Notes: generated by a model from the sequence alone, not told the origin. A DNA stretch of 64,000 nt from Haloarcula taiwanensis (GCA_002844335.1 CP019154.1:124001-188000); one strand, 5' to 3'. Positions 26,245 through 35,965 are shown, numbered from the stretch's first letter. Numbers and translations are program-made.

Positions 26245-27231
26245 TCAGGACTGCCGAACGAGCGGCTCGTACCAGTCGCGGTTGTCCCGATACCAGTCGA
26301 TGAACTTCTCGACGCCCTCCCGGATGGTGTGGTCCGGGTCGTAGCCCAGCAGTTCCTCGGCACGGTCGGTCGCGGCGTGGGTGTGTTCGGCGTCGGCGTC
26401 GTGGCGTTCTTCATAGACTAGCTCGAGGTCCGGGTCGATCTGGTCGCGGATCTCCGTCGCGAGCGTCTTGATCTCGATGTTGTCCGTCGACCCGATGTTC
26501 ACGGCCTTACCGTCGGCGGCGTCTTCGTGTAGCAGCGTCATGTTCGCGTCGATGACATCCTCGATATAGGTGAAATCACGCGTTTGCGTGCCGTCACCGT
26601 AGATGACCGGCGGTTCGCCGTTGTGACACCGCGAGACGAAGTTCGAGATTGCCATGTTCGGGCGCATCCGCGGGCCGTAGACGGTGAAATAGCGGAGGGC
26701 AACGGTGGGGAGGTCGTACACTTCGCTGTAGGCACAGGCGTAGCGCTCGGCGGCGAGCTTCGACGCGCCGTAGGGCGAGACCGGTGTCGTCGGATGCTCC
26801 TCGTCGTAGGGCAGGTACTGCGGCTTCCCGTAGACGGAGGAAGAAGAGGCCATCACGAACCGTTCGATGCCTTCGTCGCGGCAGGCGTCGAGGAGGTTCA
26901 GCGTGCCGTCGACGTTGACCTCGTCGTACTTTCGGGGGTTCTGCACGCTCGGGCGGACGCCGGCCTGTGCGGCCTGATGGTAGACGTAGTCGGCGTCGGC
27001 GACGAGGTCCCTCACCAGCTCCGCGTCACGCACGTCGCCCTCGATGAACTCGTAGCTTCCGCCGCTGTTCCGGGCGGCTTCCCGCCCCGCTTCGACGTTA
27101 TGCTGCTTGATATCCAGATCGTAAAACGGGTCGCGGTTGTCAAGTACGACCACGTCGTGGCTGTCGGCGGCGAACCGCTCTGCTAGATGACCACCGATGA
27201 ACCCGGCACCGCCTGTGACCAGTATTTGCAT
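26245..27231 (-). CDS. NAD-dependent nucleotide-sugar epimerase/dehydratase (GalE-like)
   Basis: 328 residues from ATG 27231 (MQILVTGGAGFIGGHLAE). The extended-SDR features are complete: GxxGxxG, D at the end of the second strand (VVLDNRD), SSSSVYG and the active-site YGASK, then ALRYFTVYGPRMRP. The family includes UDP-glucose/glucuronate 4-epimerases, and the RYFTVYGPRMRPNM segment favours the UDP-glucuronate epimerase branch. It probably supplies sugars for surface glycans or N-glycosylation. No glycosyltransferase lies alongside. Confidence 0.9.
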   Translation of the reverse strand: MQILVTGGAGFIGGHLAERFAADSHDVVVLDNRDPFYDLDIKQHNVEAGREAARNSGGSYEFIEGDVRDAELVRDLVADADYVYHQAAQAGVRPSVQNPRKYDEVNVDGTLNLLDACRDEGIERFVMASSSSVYGKPQYLPYDEEHPTTPVSPYGASKLAAERYACAYSEVYDLPTVALRYFTVYGPRMRPNMAISNFVSRCHNGEPPVIYGDGTQTRDFTYIEDVIDANMTLLHEDAADGKAVNIGSTDNIEIKTLATEIRDQIDPDLELVYEERHDADAEHTHAATDRAEELLGYDPDHTIREGVEKFIDWYRDNRDWYEPLVRQS

Positions 27232-27341
27232 TATCCGGATGCTGTCCATCGGACGACAAAAGTATGTCGAGAGTTAACCACACTGAACTGTCCGAAGGAG
27301 CCAGCTACCTTAAAGTGTATACAGTACATAAAAACCGGACA

Positions 27342-27563
27342 GTGGCCTCCAGAGCCTGCGATGGGTGCGATACGAACGTTTCGATAGCTGGCGGCATCGC
27401 CAACATCTGGTCGCAGGAGTCCAGACCGACCGAGGGCATCGTCCTCGAACTCGCCGATGACACAGAGCATTTCCTCTGTTATGACTGCATCGACCGGCTA
27501 CCGGACGATCAAGAAGTGACTGCGGCAGATGTGGCCGCTCTCTCTGCACAGACTGACGACTGA
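27342..27563 (+). CDS. zinc-ribbon haloarchaeal protein, DUF7561-like
   Basis: 73 residues if translation starts at GTG 27342; the frame is also open from ATG 27264. The shorter start is preferred because the conserved part begins at once (CDGCDTNVSIAGGIANIW) and CTTAAAGTG lies about 28 nt upstream, as for a leaderless gene. The two Cys pairs CDGC and CYDC suggest a zinc-binding fold. I recall this as DUF7561. Function unknown. Confidence 0.7.
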   Translation: MASRACDGCDTNVSIAGGIANIWSQESRPTEGIVLELADDTEHFLCYDCIDRLPDDQEVTAADVAALSAQTDD

Positions 27564-27641
27564 TCGTTAGTTCTTGTCTGGATTACTGCGAACCGGCGCT
27601 GTCGCTTTTCGAGTAGTTCGATAAGAACAAGTGTCAGATGT

Positions 27642-27659
27642 GGTCGCCCGAAGGCGACC
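27642..27659 (-). terminator. hairpin downstream of cspA
   Basis: GGTCGCC (27642-27648) pairs with GGCGACC (27653-27659) around a 4-nt loop, 11 nt after the cspA stop on the minus strand. No T-run follows on that strand, so it may act on mRNA stability rather than as an intrinsic terminator. Confidence 0.5.
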
Positions 27660-27670
27660 GAAAATCTGCC

Positions 27671-27865
27671 TTAGTTGCGGACGACGTTCGTCGCGCGGGG
27701 GCCCTTGTCGGCCTGTTCGATGTCAAATTCGATCTCCTCGCCTTCTTCGAGGTCAGGGCCGCCAACGTCTTCCATGTGGAAGAAAACGTCATCGTCCGCG
27801 TCCTCAGTCGAGATGAAACCGTAACCGCCTGTGTCGTTGAAGAAATCAACCTTACCGTTTGCCAT
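27671..27865 (-). CDS. cspA: cold-shock domain protein CspA
   Basis: 64 residues, a complete OB-fold cold-shock domain. The nucleic-acid-binding motifs are GGYGFIST (RNP1-like, usually KGFGFI) and DVFFHMED (RNP2). It is strongly acidic on the non-binding face, as usual in haloarchaea. It probably acts as an RNA or single-strand DNA chaperone. AT-rich TATACATATA sequence lies 25-35 nt upstream of the ATG. Confidence 0.95.
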   Translation of the reverse strand: MANGKVDFFNDTGGYGFISTEDADDDVFFHMEDVGGPDLEEGEEIEFDIEQADKGPRATNVVRN

Positions 27866-28025
27866 TGCAAATATACGTACAGGGGGTATATGTATAAGAG
27901 TTCCGAGAGTACCAGTACCACGACCGTGTGCCTGTGAACACGACCCACGCTCTCATCTCGGGTAACTGCTGACGCACACTCGGCGACAGGAAAGGTTTAG
28001 GCCGCCTCGTCCGTTCCCTTCTCGC

Positions 28026-29753
28026 GTGTACCCCGCGCGGATCACCGACGAGTTCCCGGCCCCGTCGTACCGGGGCAACCAGAAACAGGCCCTGGCTGAT
28101 ATCCGCGCGGCCTTCGAGCGCGGCAAGGACGTTGTGCTCGTCCGCGCGCCGACCGGCAGCGGGAAATCGCTCCTCGCCCGGGCTATCGCCGGGTGTGCCC
28201 GGACCGCTGGCGAAGCTGCCGCCGAGCAGGTCATCGACGCCTACTACACCACACCACAGGTCTCGCAACTGGACGATGTGGCCGAAGATGCCCTGCTGGA
28301 GGACCTCTGTGTCATCCGCGGGAAGAACAACTACGACTGTATCCTCCCCGGCGAGACGGACACGCCGGTGAACCAGGCTCCATGCGTGCGCGAACGGAAG
28401 TTCGACTGCCAGGTCAAACACCGCTGTCCGTACTTTTCGGACCGCGCTATCGCCTCAAACCGCCGAATCGCCGCGATGACGCTCGCCTATTTCATGCAGA
28501 CTGCCGGTAGCGACGTGTTCGGGAAACGCGACGTGGTTGTCATCGACGAAGCTCACGGCCTCGGCGAGTGGGCGGAGATGTACGCCACTATCGACCTCTC
28601 GCCGGGGACCATCCCGATGTGGAACGATATCGACGTGCCCGAAATTGACGGGCTGGACGAGGCTGTCGCGTTCACGGAGCGCGTCGAACACCTCGCCGAG
28701 CGCCGCGTGAAGGAACTACGAAAGAAGGCGGAACTCACCGGCGAGGAGGTGGCCGAGCGCGACTCGCTGAACACGCTCCGGCAGGACCTCGGGTGGTTCC
28801 GCGAGGACTACACGGACGCCGAGAGCGCGACGACGTGGGTCGTCGATCAGGCCGACGGCGAGAACGCTCCGGTGACTATCAAGCCGATGAACCCAGAGCG
28901 GTACCTCAAACATACCGTCTGGGAGCGTGGCAATCGCTTCGCCTTGCTGTCGGCGACCATCCTCAACAAGGAGGCGTTCTGCGCCAACGTCGGTCTCGAC
29001 CCCGAGAACGTCGCGCTCGTGGAGGTCGGCCACACCTTCCCCGTCGAGAACCGGCCGCTGTACGATGTGACACAGGGGAAAATGACATACGAGTACCGCG
29101 ACGACACGCTACCGGACATCGCCCGGACCATCGTTCGTATCATGGCTCAGCACACGGACGAGAAGGGGCTGGTCCACTGCCACTCCTACGCTATCCAGGA
29201 GCAACTGAACGAACTCTTAGACGATTTCGGCGTCGGCGCGCGCGTCCGCACCCACGACAAGGATGGCCGGGACGGGGCGCTCGCGGCCTGGAAGCGAAGC
29301 GACAACCCCGACGTATTCCTCTCGGTGAAGATGGAGGAGGCCCTGGACTTGGAGGGGGACCTCTGTCGCTGGCAGGTGCTGTGCAAGGCCCCGTACCCGA
29401 ACACGCGGGACTCCCGCGTCGCCCGACGGCTCGAAGACGACCAATGGGGCTGGTACTACCGGACCGCGCTGCGGACGGTCATCCAGGCCTGTGGCCGCGT
29501 CGTCCGCGCGCCCGACGACTACGGCGCGACCTACCTCGCGGACTCGTCGCTACTGGACCTGTTTGACCGCGCCGAACACGACATGCCCGACTGGTTCCGT
29601 GCACAGGTCGACCGGCTCTCCCGGCCCGACCTGCCGCGGTTCGCGCCGGACCGGGCGCTGTCGGCGGTCAGTTCGGGCACGAAACGCCGGCACAATCGCT
29701 CACGGTCTCGGTCTGGGGACGAAAATCACCCGCTTTCGGACGTGTGGGACTAA
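28026..29753 (+). CDS. XPD/DinG-like SF2 DNA helicase with Fe-S cysteines
   Basis: 575 residues from GTG 28026. Walker A APTGSGKS (41-48), DEAH (174-177) and the C-terminal motifs (SATIL, HCHSYAIQEQL, QACGRVVRAPDDYG) define an XPD/Rad3-family 5'-3' helicase. Four cysteines between motifs Ia and II (Cys105, 120, 128, 134) match the [4Fe-4S] ligands. It is shorter than classical XPD, and haloarchaea carry several such paralogues in repair. Its last 4 nt overlap a convergent microprotein gene. Confidence 0.9.
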   Translation: MYPARITDEFPAPSYRGNQKQALADIRAAFERGKDVVLVRAPTGSGKSLLARAIAGCARTAGEAAAEQVIDAYYTTPQVSQLDDVAEDALLEDLCVIRGKNNYDCILPGETDTPVNQAPCVRERKFDCQVKHRCPYFSDRAIASNRRIAAMTLAYFMQTAGSDVFGKRDVVVIDEAHGLGEWAEMYATIDLSPGTIPMWNDIDVPEIDGLDEAVAFTERVEHLAERRVKELRKKAELTGEEVAERDSLNTLRQDLGWFREDYTDAESATTWVVDQADGENAPVTIKPMNPERYLKHTVWERGNRFALLSATILNKEAFCANVGLDPENVALVEVGHTFPVENRPLYDVTQGKMTYEYRDDTLPDIARTIVRIMAQHTDEKGLVHCHSYAIQEQLNELLDDFGVGARVRTHDKDGRDGALAAWKRSDNPDVFLSVKMEEALDLEGDLCRWQVLCKAPYPNTRDSRVARRLEDDQWGWYYRTALRTVIQACGRVVRAPDDYGATYLADSSLLDLFDRAEHDMPDWFRAQVDRLSRPDLPRFAPDRALSAVSSGTKRRHNRSRSRSGDENHPLSDVWD

Positions 29754-29839
29754 AAGAAGGCGAAGGCTAATCCGTAAACCACTGACGACCCGACCATCAG
29801 GCCGACCAGAATGATGGCGATAATCTGCTGTCTATCCAT
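29750..29839 (-). CDS. 29-residue transmembrane microprotein
   Basis: A complete frame from ATG 29839 to TAG: MDRQQ followed by a single hydrophobic helix with GLMVGSSVVYG and ending AFAFF. I recall very similar tiny proteins in other haloarchaea, which supports it being real. It ends inside the last codons of the helicase gene. Role unknown. Confidence 0.6.
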   Translation of the reverse strand: MDRQQIIAIILVGLMVGSSVVYGLAFAFF

Positions 29840-29908
29840 ACCTCTCCTTGACCGCTGGCGCAATTAGGCGTTACGACCGCCCGTTCGACGCGCCCCGTTA
29901 CGGACGAC

Positions 29909-30949
29909 CTACTCTACCCGAGCGTCGACAACGACGTGGGCGACGCCCTCGCTGTACTCCTTGACGCGCCGGGTGTCCAGTACCTCGACCGCCCGGTCGG
30001 CCTCGGCGGCGGCTGCCTCCAGGCGCTCTATTGGGCGGTCGAACACGAGCGCGTCCGGCGTCGCCTCGTGCATGTGGAGGACGCCGCCGGGCGCGAGCGC
30101 ATCGAGCGCGCTGCCGAGGTACTCGTGTGCTTCGTAGTAGCCCATCACCACGCGGTCGGCGCGCCCCTCCTCGGCGAAGCCCGGAATGACCTCCCGACAA
30201 TCAGCCCGATACGGGTGAACCCGCTCGTCTACGTCGTTTAGCATGACGTTCTCGACCAGAAAGCGAAACGCTGTGGGATTGCGCTCGACGGCGGTGACGT
30301 TCGCGCCGGCGCGGGCCATCGGGAGGGTGAAGTAGCCGATGCCGGCGAACATATCCAGCACGCGCTCATCTGCCGCAACGACATCGCCCATCCGTGCCCG
30401 CTCGGCCTTGTTGCCGGGTGAGAACATCACTTCGGCAAGGTCCATCGCGTACCGGGTCCCGTGTTCGGTGTGGATCGTCTCGGTATCACCGTCACCGGCG
30501 ATGACCTCGACGCTGGGTTCGCGGTGCTCGCCGGAGATGCCGTGGCGGGCCAGCACCGTCTCTGCCTCGCCGTGGAGCGCCAGTAGCGCCTCGCCGACCT
30601 CGGACGGCCGGGGACTGTCGCCGATGTCGACCAGCACGACGGAGCCCAGTACGGCCCAGGAACCGGGTGCGGCGGCGATTTCTGCGTCGGTCCAGCCGCG
30701 CTCCCGAAGGTGGTCATCGAGCGTTCGGAGGCGGCGTTCGCCGACCTGGCGGACGACCTCCCGGAACTGCGTCTCCTGTGGCGGTGCCGTCACCGGAACG
30801 GCAACGCTGTCGGCGGTCCACTCGGTGATGCTTCTGGTGTCGTCGTAGACGCCCTCGGCCTGCAGGGACTTGATAGCGGCCTGCGAGCGTGGTTTGGCGA
30901 CGACGGCGGCGAGCCGCTGGTCGCCATGCCCTCCCGCGTCGTCACTCAT
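29909..30949 (-). CDS. taw2: Trm5/Taw2-family tRNA-Phe position-37 enzyme, probably Taw2
   Basis: 346 residues: an N-terminal Trm5-type region, then a SAM-binding domain with VLDMFAGIGYFTLPMA and NVTAVERNP. Where Trm5 m1G methylases have a catalytic N-[LP]-P motif after the fifth strand, this protein has RVVMGYYEAHEYL, the pattern I associate with Taw2, which transfers the aminocarboxypropyl group from SAM to wyosine precursors. An acid-rich C-terminus ends VAHVVVDARVE. It overlaps nmd3 by 8 nt, linking tRNA modification with ribosome biogenesis. Confidence 0.75.
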   Translation of the reverse strand: MSDDAGGHGDQRLAAVVAKPRSQAAIKSLQAEGVYDDTRSITEWTADSVAVPVTAPPQETQFREVVRQVGERRLRTLDDHLRERGWTDAEIAAAPGSWAVLGSVVLVDIGDSPRPSEVGEALLALHGEAETVLARHGISGEHREPSVEVIAGDGDTETIHTEHGTRYAMDLAEVMFSPGNKAERARMGDVVAADERVLDMFAGIGYFTLPMARAGANVTAVERNPTAFRFLVENVMLNDVDERVHPYRADCREVIPGFAEEGRADRVVMGYYEAHEYLGSALDALAPGGVLHMHEATPDALVFDRPIERLEAAAAEADRAVEVLDTRRVKEYSEGVAHVVVDARVE

Positions 30950-32078
30950 CGGCGTCCGTCTCGGCCGGGAGGACGTGCAACCCGGCGTGGCTTTTCAGCA
31001 CCGGCACTTCGTCGGCGTCGGTGTCGAGGTAATCCGGTCGCGGGACGGTCTTGCTCTCGAAGGTTTCGGGGTCGAGGACCTGCACGGCCCGCTCGTCCTC
31101 GACAGCGACGAGCGTGGTCGTCTGGGCATCATCGCGGAACCCCAGCCGCTGAGCGTCTGGTGTCTCACCCTCTTCGAAACTCGCCTCGTAGTCCTCGCCG
31201 GTCGCCAGCCGGACCCCCTTGAGGTTCCCCTGGACCGACCGGACCAGCACCGGCCCGTCGCCGTCCTCCGGGTCGATAATTTCGCCCTGGCGGTAGCGGG
31301 GCAGGCGGACGGCGTAGGTCATCCGATACAGCTCTTGGCCGTCCTCGTCCTCGGAGATGAGACGCCGCGAGTCGGAGTAGGAGCCGCCGAGCTGGGCGGT
31401 GATGCGCTTGGCGATGCCAAGCCCCATCTGGTTCGTCGATATCTTCATGTCCAGCCCGTCGTCGACGGACTTGGTCTCGGTGATGAAGGCGTTGCGGTCG
31501 CCGGTCTCCTCGCGGGCGGCGATGTACTCCTGAGCTATCTCTTCGGCCCGCTCCCGCTCCTCGTCGGTCGGGTCGCGCCCGCTGGCCCGCACCTGAACGA
31601 TGCTGGCGAAGGAGCCGCCGGCGATTTTCCCGCAGCGCTTGCACGTCTGCCGGGAGATACGGACGGGGACGGTGACCTCCTCAGTGACCGGCGTCCCGCG
31701 GATGACGCCGGAGAACTCGGCGTGCATTCGGATGTTGTTCTTGTCGAGTTGCTCGGGAGCGACCTGCCAGGCGACCGACTGGGCGTCGACGTGAATTCCC
31801 AGGGCCTCGCTGACCTGTTCGACGGCGATGTCGGTGTAGTCCTCCGCGCCGATGTCGACCCAGCGGTTCCCCTTGTGGACTGCGCCACACCGCGAACAGA
31901 CCCGCACCTGAATGGTGTCAGGGGCGTCCACCAGGTCGAACTCCTCGAAGTAGCAGGCGTCACAGAGGACGTGCTCGGAGTTGCGCTGGCCGCCGGCACC
32001 CGAAAGCTCCGGGCGCTCGTCGGTGCCCTCCGGTATCTCGTCACCGCAGCGTGGACAGAACTCTCCCGACCGGCTCAT
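30942..32078 (-). CDS. nmd3: NMD3-family ribosome biogenesis protein
   Basis: 378 residues. Zinc-binding CxxC knuckles FCPRCGDEIPEG, LCDACYF, VCSRCGAVH and CKRCGKIAGG are in the order of archaeal/eukaryotic Nmd3. TNQMGLGIAKRI and YAVRLPRYRQGEII fall in the conserved core. Eukaryotic Nmd3 exports 60S subunits; the archaeal role is thought to be late 50S maturation. The archaeal protein lacks the export-signal tail, and this one ends soon after the core. Confidence 0.92.
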   Translation of the reverse strand: MSRSGEFCPRCGDEIPEGTDERPELSGAGGQRNSEHVLCDACYFEEFDLVDAPDTIQVRVCSRCGAVHKGNRWVDIGAEDYTDIAVEQVSEALGIHVDAQSVAWQVAPEQLDKNNIRMHAEFSGVIRGTPVTEEVTVPVRISRQTCKRCGKIAGGSFASIVQVRASGRDPTDEERERAEEIAQEYIAAREETGDRNAFITETKSVDDGLDMKISTNQMGLGIAKRITAQLGGSYSDSRRLISEDEDGQELYRMTYAVRLPRYRQGEIIDPEDGDGPVLVRSVQGNLKGVRLATGEDYEASFEEGETPDAQRLGFRDDAQTTTLVAVEDERAVQVLDPETFESKTVPRPDYLDTDADEVPVLKSHAGLHVLPAETDADE

Positions 32079-32162
32079 TACCGGTCCTACTGTACTGAAC
32101 CGCTTAAGCCGTGTGTTCCGCCATCGAGATGACGCCGCTGGCAGGCCCGATACCGCCCTCGC

Positions 32163-33056
32163 CTACTCACCCGTGAGTGTCGGCGCGGTAACGTCGGCGT
32201 CGGCGGCCTCACGCCATTCGTGTTCGGGCACCCAGTCCAACAGCCCCTGTGCTTTCGCGGTCGAGAGCGCCGACTGGTCGCCGTCGAGCTTGCACTCCGC
32301 GGGAAGCTCGCCCCACTGCTCCTCCACGAGGTCGGCCGTTGGCCGTCCGACGTAGTTCTCGGCGGCGGCGACGTTGAACGCTTCGTGCCCGCCGATGTCG
32401 GCATCGAGCGCCGCCGCGACGGCCGTCGCTACGTCACGGACATCGACGTAGGACCAGCAGTTACCCGCACCGTCGGCGAGGTCGCCTGCGGCCACGTCCC
32501 GGCAGTTGTACTCGCCGGGGTACTGAATCCACGACGGCCGTATCGAGGCCACGTCCACGTCGTCGCGCCGGACGACCATCTTTGCGATCTCTTCGCCGGC
32601 GACCTTCGACGTGCCGTACGGGTCCTCCGGCGCGGTCGGATGTGATTCATCTATCGGGAGATACGCCGGCAGCGGCGTCTCGTCGGCGAAGGCCAGCCCG
32701 TAGGCGCTTTCGGAGGACGCCCAGACGACATCTGCGCCGGCGCGACCTGCGGCGTCGATGACGTTGTACGTCGCCGAGACGTTAGTGTCGAACACTCGCG
32801 TGCCCGCGTGCCGCTCCGGCGCTGGCAACGCAGCCCAGTGGACGACGGCGTCCGGATCGACCTCGCTGAAGAGGTCCCGAACTTCCACCCCCTCGGTCAC
32901 GTCGACAGCTTTGAAATCTATGCGCTCTCGCGTCGGAATCTCCCAGCCGGGGTGGTCTAGGTCCACGCAGACGACGTGGTACTCGCCGGCGAGGTGGTCG
33001 CAGATCCAGCGCCCGGAGCGCCCGCGCCCGCCAGTGACGGCGACTGTGTCGGTCAT
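32163..33056 (-). CDS. NAD-dependent epimerase/dehydratase family protein
   Basis: 297 residues from ATG 33056 (MTDTVAVTGGRGRSG). Rossmann GGRGRSGRWI, DLDHPGW for the ribose-binding Asp, SSESAYGLAF, and catalytic YGTSK with upstream Ser fit an extended SDR. It resembles haloarchaeal sugar dehydrogenases/epimerases annotated only generically. The substrate cannot be deduced. It lies alone between nmd3 and htpX. Confidence 0.85.
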   Translation of the reverse strand: MTDTVAVTGGRGRSGRWICDHLAGEYHVVCVDLDHPGWEIPTRERIDFKAVDVTEGVEVRDLFSEVDPDAVVHWAALPAPERHAGTRVFDTNVSATYNVIDAAGRAGADVVWASSESAYGLAFADETPLPAYLPIDESHPTAPEDPYGTSKVAGEEIAKMVVRRDDVDVASIRPSWIQYPGEYNCRDVAAGDLADGAGNCWSYVDVRDVATAVAAALDADIGGHEAFNVAAAENYVGRPTADLVEEQWGELPAECKLDGDQSALSTAKAQGLLDWVPEHEWREAADADVTAPTLTGE

Positions 33057-33184
33057 GTATCCGATTGTTGCCCGGAGAGTAAATGTGTGTGGACAGCTGC
33101 CCCGTTGACGGTCCACTGGCCCGTGCCGTGTGGCGCTTTCCCACGATAGCGAGGTTTTAGAGTGTCGACCGTCTATCAGTGGGT

Positions 33185-34063
33185 ATGGAGTGGCAAACAG
33201 ACTGGGGGCTCCGTGGCCGGATGGCTCTGACGATGTTCCTGCTGTTCGCGCTGTACATCGTCTTCCTTGGAGCGCTCACGCTGTATTTCAGCAATCTCGC
33301 CCTTATCGTGGTCGTCATGGGACTGTTCCTCGGCGCGCAGTTCTTCTTCAGCGACAAGCTCGCCCTGTATTCGATGGGAGCCCGGACGGTCGAACCGGAG
33401 GAGTATCCGGAACTCCACCGGACCGTCGACCGCCTGGCCCAGCAGGCCGACCTCCCGAAGCCGAAGGTCGCCGTCGCCGACTCTCGGGTGCCCAACGCCT
33501 TCGCCACCGGCCGGTCGAAGAGTAGCTCGGCCGTCTGCGTGACGACGGGCATCATGAATACGCTGGACCAGGACGAACTGGAGGGCGTCATCGCGCACGA
33601 ACTGGCCCACATCAAGAACCGCGACGTGATGGTGATGACCATCGCCTCGTTCCTCTCGACGATTGCCTTCCTCATCGTCCGATGGGGCTGGCTGTTCAGC
33701 GGCGGCCGCGAACGCGGCGGCCAGCAGGTCCCGGTTATTGTCGCCATACTCATCTCGCTGGTCGTCTGGGTCGTTTCCTTCCTCTTGATCCGGACGCTCA
33801 GCCGCTACCGCGAGTACGCCGCTGACCGCGGCGGCGCGATGATTACCGGCAAGCCTGCCGCCCTTGCGAACGCACTGATGAAAATCGATGGTCGGATGGA
33901 CAAGGTGCCAAAGGAGGATATGCGCGATCAGGCCGAAATGAACGCGTTTTTCATCATCCCGATTGACGTCGGGTGGATCGGCCGTCTGGCCAGCACTCAC
34001 CCCTCGACGGAGAAACGCATCGACCGCCTGCAGGACCTCGAACGCGAACTCGAAAGTCGGTAA
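33185..34063 (+). CDS. htpX: HtpX-type membrane zinc metalloprotease (M48)
   Basis: 292 residues from ATG 33185 (MEWQTDWG); a GTG two codons upstream is possible. Two hydrophobic segments precede the catalytic HELAH (138-142), two more follow, and the third zinc ligand Glu lies in YREYAADRGGAM. HtpX degrades damaged membrane proteins. The next gene is pspAB, a pairing I recall as conserved in haloarchaea and one that suggests a membrane-stress unit. Confidence 0.93.
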   Translation: MEWQTDWGLRGRMALTMFLLFALYIVFLGALTLYFSNLALIVVVMGLFLGAQFFFSDKLALYSMGARTVEPEEYPELHRTVDRLAQQADLPKPKVAVADSRVPNAFATGRSKSSSAVCVTTGIMNTLDQDELEGVIAHELAHIKNRDVMVMTIASFLSTIAFLIVRWGWLFSGGRERGGQQVPVIVAILISLVVWVVSFLLIRTLSRYREYAADRGGAMITGKPAALANALMKIDGRMDKVPKEDMRDQAEMNAFFIIPIDVGWIGRLASTHPSTEKRIDRLQDLERELESR

Positions 34064-34165
34064 TTTCCGCTGGCTGTCTGGCTGTTCGAATACGCGTCAC
34101 CGAACACAGACACCGACTGGTCGAGACGCAAACCACCTTGGTCTCCGGCCCGTAGGGGCTCGCAT

Positions 34166-34783
34166 ATGGGACTGCTCGACGGACTCAAGAGCGTCCTCGG
34201 GGTGAAAGCCGAGGCCGACGCGACGCGGGACGCCGACCCGGACGACCTGTTCGGGATGAGTACCGCCTACATCACGATGGAAGCCGACTTGGGGTACGAG
34301 TCGACCGGCGAGGCAGCGCTGTGTTTCGCCGACGTGGATAGCACGGACTTTCAGGACGCCGTCGACGAGGTCGAATCCATCCTCGACGCCGGAATGGTCG
34401 AGACGGGCACGCGGGCGACGTTTGAGACCGACGACCACGGCTACCAGTGGGTTGTGCTCCACGACAACGACTTCGAGGATTTGCTCACGTCGATCCACTT
34501 CGCAGCGGACACGCTCGTCGAGCGGCGCTACGGGTCGCGCCTGCTCGCGGCGCTGTTCGCGTTCGAACACACGCGTGACGACCAGACCGTCTACTGGGTG
34601 TACTCCTTCCGCCGGGGCGCGTACTACCCGTTTGCTCCGGACCCTCACAACAGCCACGAGCGCAACACGTCCGCGGAGTTCAAACTGGACAGCAACCTCA
34701 GCGACGAGATCACTGTCGAGGGCGACAAGGAGTATTGGTATCCACTGTGGCCCGACCGTCCCGGCTACCACCCCTGGGAGTAA
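34166..34783 (+). CDS. pspAB: PspA-associated protein PspAB
   Basis: 205 residues, starting MGLLDGLKSVLGVK with an amphipathic N-terminal helix, followed by DLFGMSTAYITMEADLG and ending WPDRPGYHPWE. This pattern is the one named PspAB in archaeal and actinobacterial genomes, where it accompanies HtpX and PspA-type stress proteins. It has no membrane segment and its biochemical role is unknown. It follows htpX by 102 bp, possibly with its own promoter. Confidence 0.88.
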   Translation: MGLLDGLKSVLGVKAEADATRDADPDDLFGMSTAYITMEADLGYESTGEAALCFADVDSTDFQDAVDEVESILDAGMVETGTRATFETDDHGYQWVVLHDNDFEDLLTSIHFAADTLVERRYGSRLLAALFAFEHTRDDQTVYWVYSFRRGAYYPFAPDPHNSHERNTSAEFKLDSNLSDEITVEGDKEYWYPLWPDRPGYHPWE

Positions 34784-34915
34784 GACGGCTCGCTCTTTCC
34801 CTTTCACATCTAAAACTCCCGATTCCATTCCGTATTATCCCGCTGCCGTCCTACACTTTCACTTTCACTCTGGTGTTAACGAGGCTTTATACCCACGGAC
34901 GCACAAGCCACGTCT

Positions 34916-35965
34916 ATGTCCGCAAGTGAGGACCTCGAAGAGCTGCCGGGTGTCGGTCCGGCGACAGCAGAGAAACTCGAAGACAACGGCTACGACTCCT
35001 ACCAGGGAATTGCGGTTGCCTCTCCCGGCGAACTGTCGAACACGGCCGACATCGGCGAATCGTCGGCAGCCGATATCATCCAGGCAGCTCGTGAAGCGGC
35101 CGATATCGGTGGTTTCGAGACTGGATCGACGGTACTCGAACGCCGCGAACAGATCGGGAAGCTCTCCTGGGGCGTCGACGAGGTCGACGACCTGCTCGGC
35201 GGCGGCGTCGAGACCCAGTCCATCACCGAGGTGTACGGCGAGTTCGGGGCCGGTAAGTCTCAGGTAACGCACCAGCTCGCCGTCAACGTCCAGCTCCCCG
35301 CCGAACACGGCGGGCTGGAGGGAAGCGCCATTTTCGTCGACTCCGAGGACACGTTCCGCCCCGAGCGTATCGAACAGATGGTCAAGGGCCTCGATGACGA
35401 GGTTCTGGCCGACACGCTGGTCCTCCACGGCGTCGTTGAGGAAGCAGACGACGCTGACCCCACCGACGACGACCAGCTCGACGCCCTCGTCTCTTCCGTG
35501 CTGGAGAAGATTCACGTCGCGAAGGCGTTCAACTCCAACCACCAGATCCTTCTCGCCGAGAAGGCACAGGAAATCGCCAGCGAGAGTCAGGACGAGGAGT
35601 TCCCCGTCCGCCTGCTCGCCGTCGACTCGCTGACTGCTCACTTCCGCGCCGAGTACGTCGGGCGTGGCGAACTCGCCGACCGGCAGCAGAAGCTCAACAA
35701 GCACCTCCACGACCTGATGCGCGTCGGTGACCTCAACAACACTGCTGTCGTCGTCACGAACCAGGTCGCCTCGAACCCGGACTCCTTTTTCGGCGATCCG
35801 ACCCAGCCCATCGGTGGCAACATCCTCGGCCACACTTCCACGTTCCGGATGTACCTCCGCAAGTCCAAGGGGAACAAGCGCATCGTCAAGCTCGTCGACG
35901 CGCCGAACCTCCCGGACGGCGAGGGTGTCATGCGCGTCGAAGAGGACGGCCTGCTGAACGAGTAG
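34916..35965 (+). CDS. radA: DNA repair and recombination protein RadA
   Basis: 349 residues. N-terminal helix-hairpin-helix domain ([17 protein letters not shown]), the polymerisation region, Walker A GEFGAGKS (108-115), Walker [10 protein letters not shown] and L2 loop [18 protein letters not shown]. It is the archaeal Rad51/RecA-like strand-exchange recombinase at normal length with no intein. Promoter: GGCTTTATACCC lies about 28 nt upstream of the ATG, fitting a leaderless or near-leaderless mRNA. Confidence 0.97.
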   Translation: MSASEDLEELPGVGPATAEKLEDNGYDSYQGIAVASPGELSNTADIGESSAADIIQAAREAADIGGFETGSTVLERREQIGKLSWGVDEVDDLLGGGVETQSITEVYGEFGAGKSQVTHQLAVNVQLPAEHGGLEGSAIFVDSEDTFRPERIEQMVKGLDDEVLADTLVLHGVVEEADDADPTDDDQLDALVSSVLEKIHVAKAFNSNHQILLAEKAQEIASESQDEEFPVRLLAVDSLTAHFRAEYVGRGELADRQQKLNKHLHDLMRVGDLNNTAVVVTNQVASNPDSFFGDPTQPIGGNILGHTSTFRMYLRKSKGNKRIVKLVDAPNLPDGEGVMRVEEDGLLNE

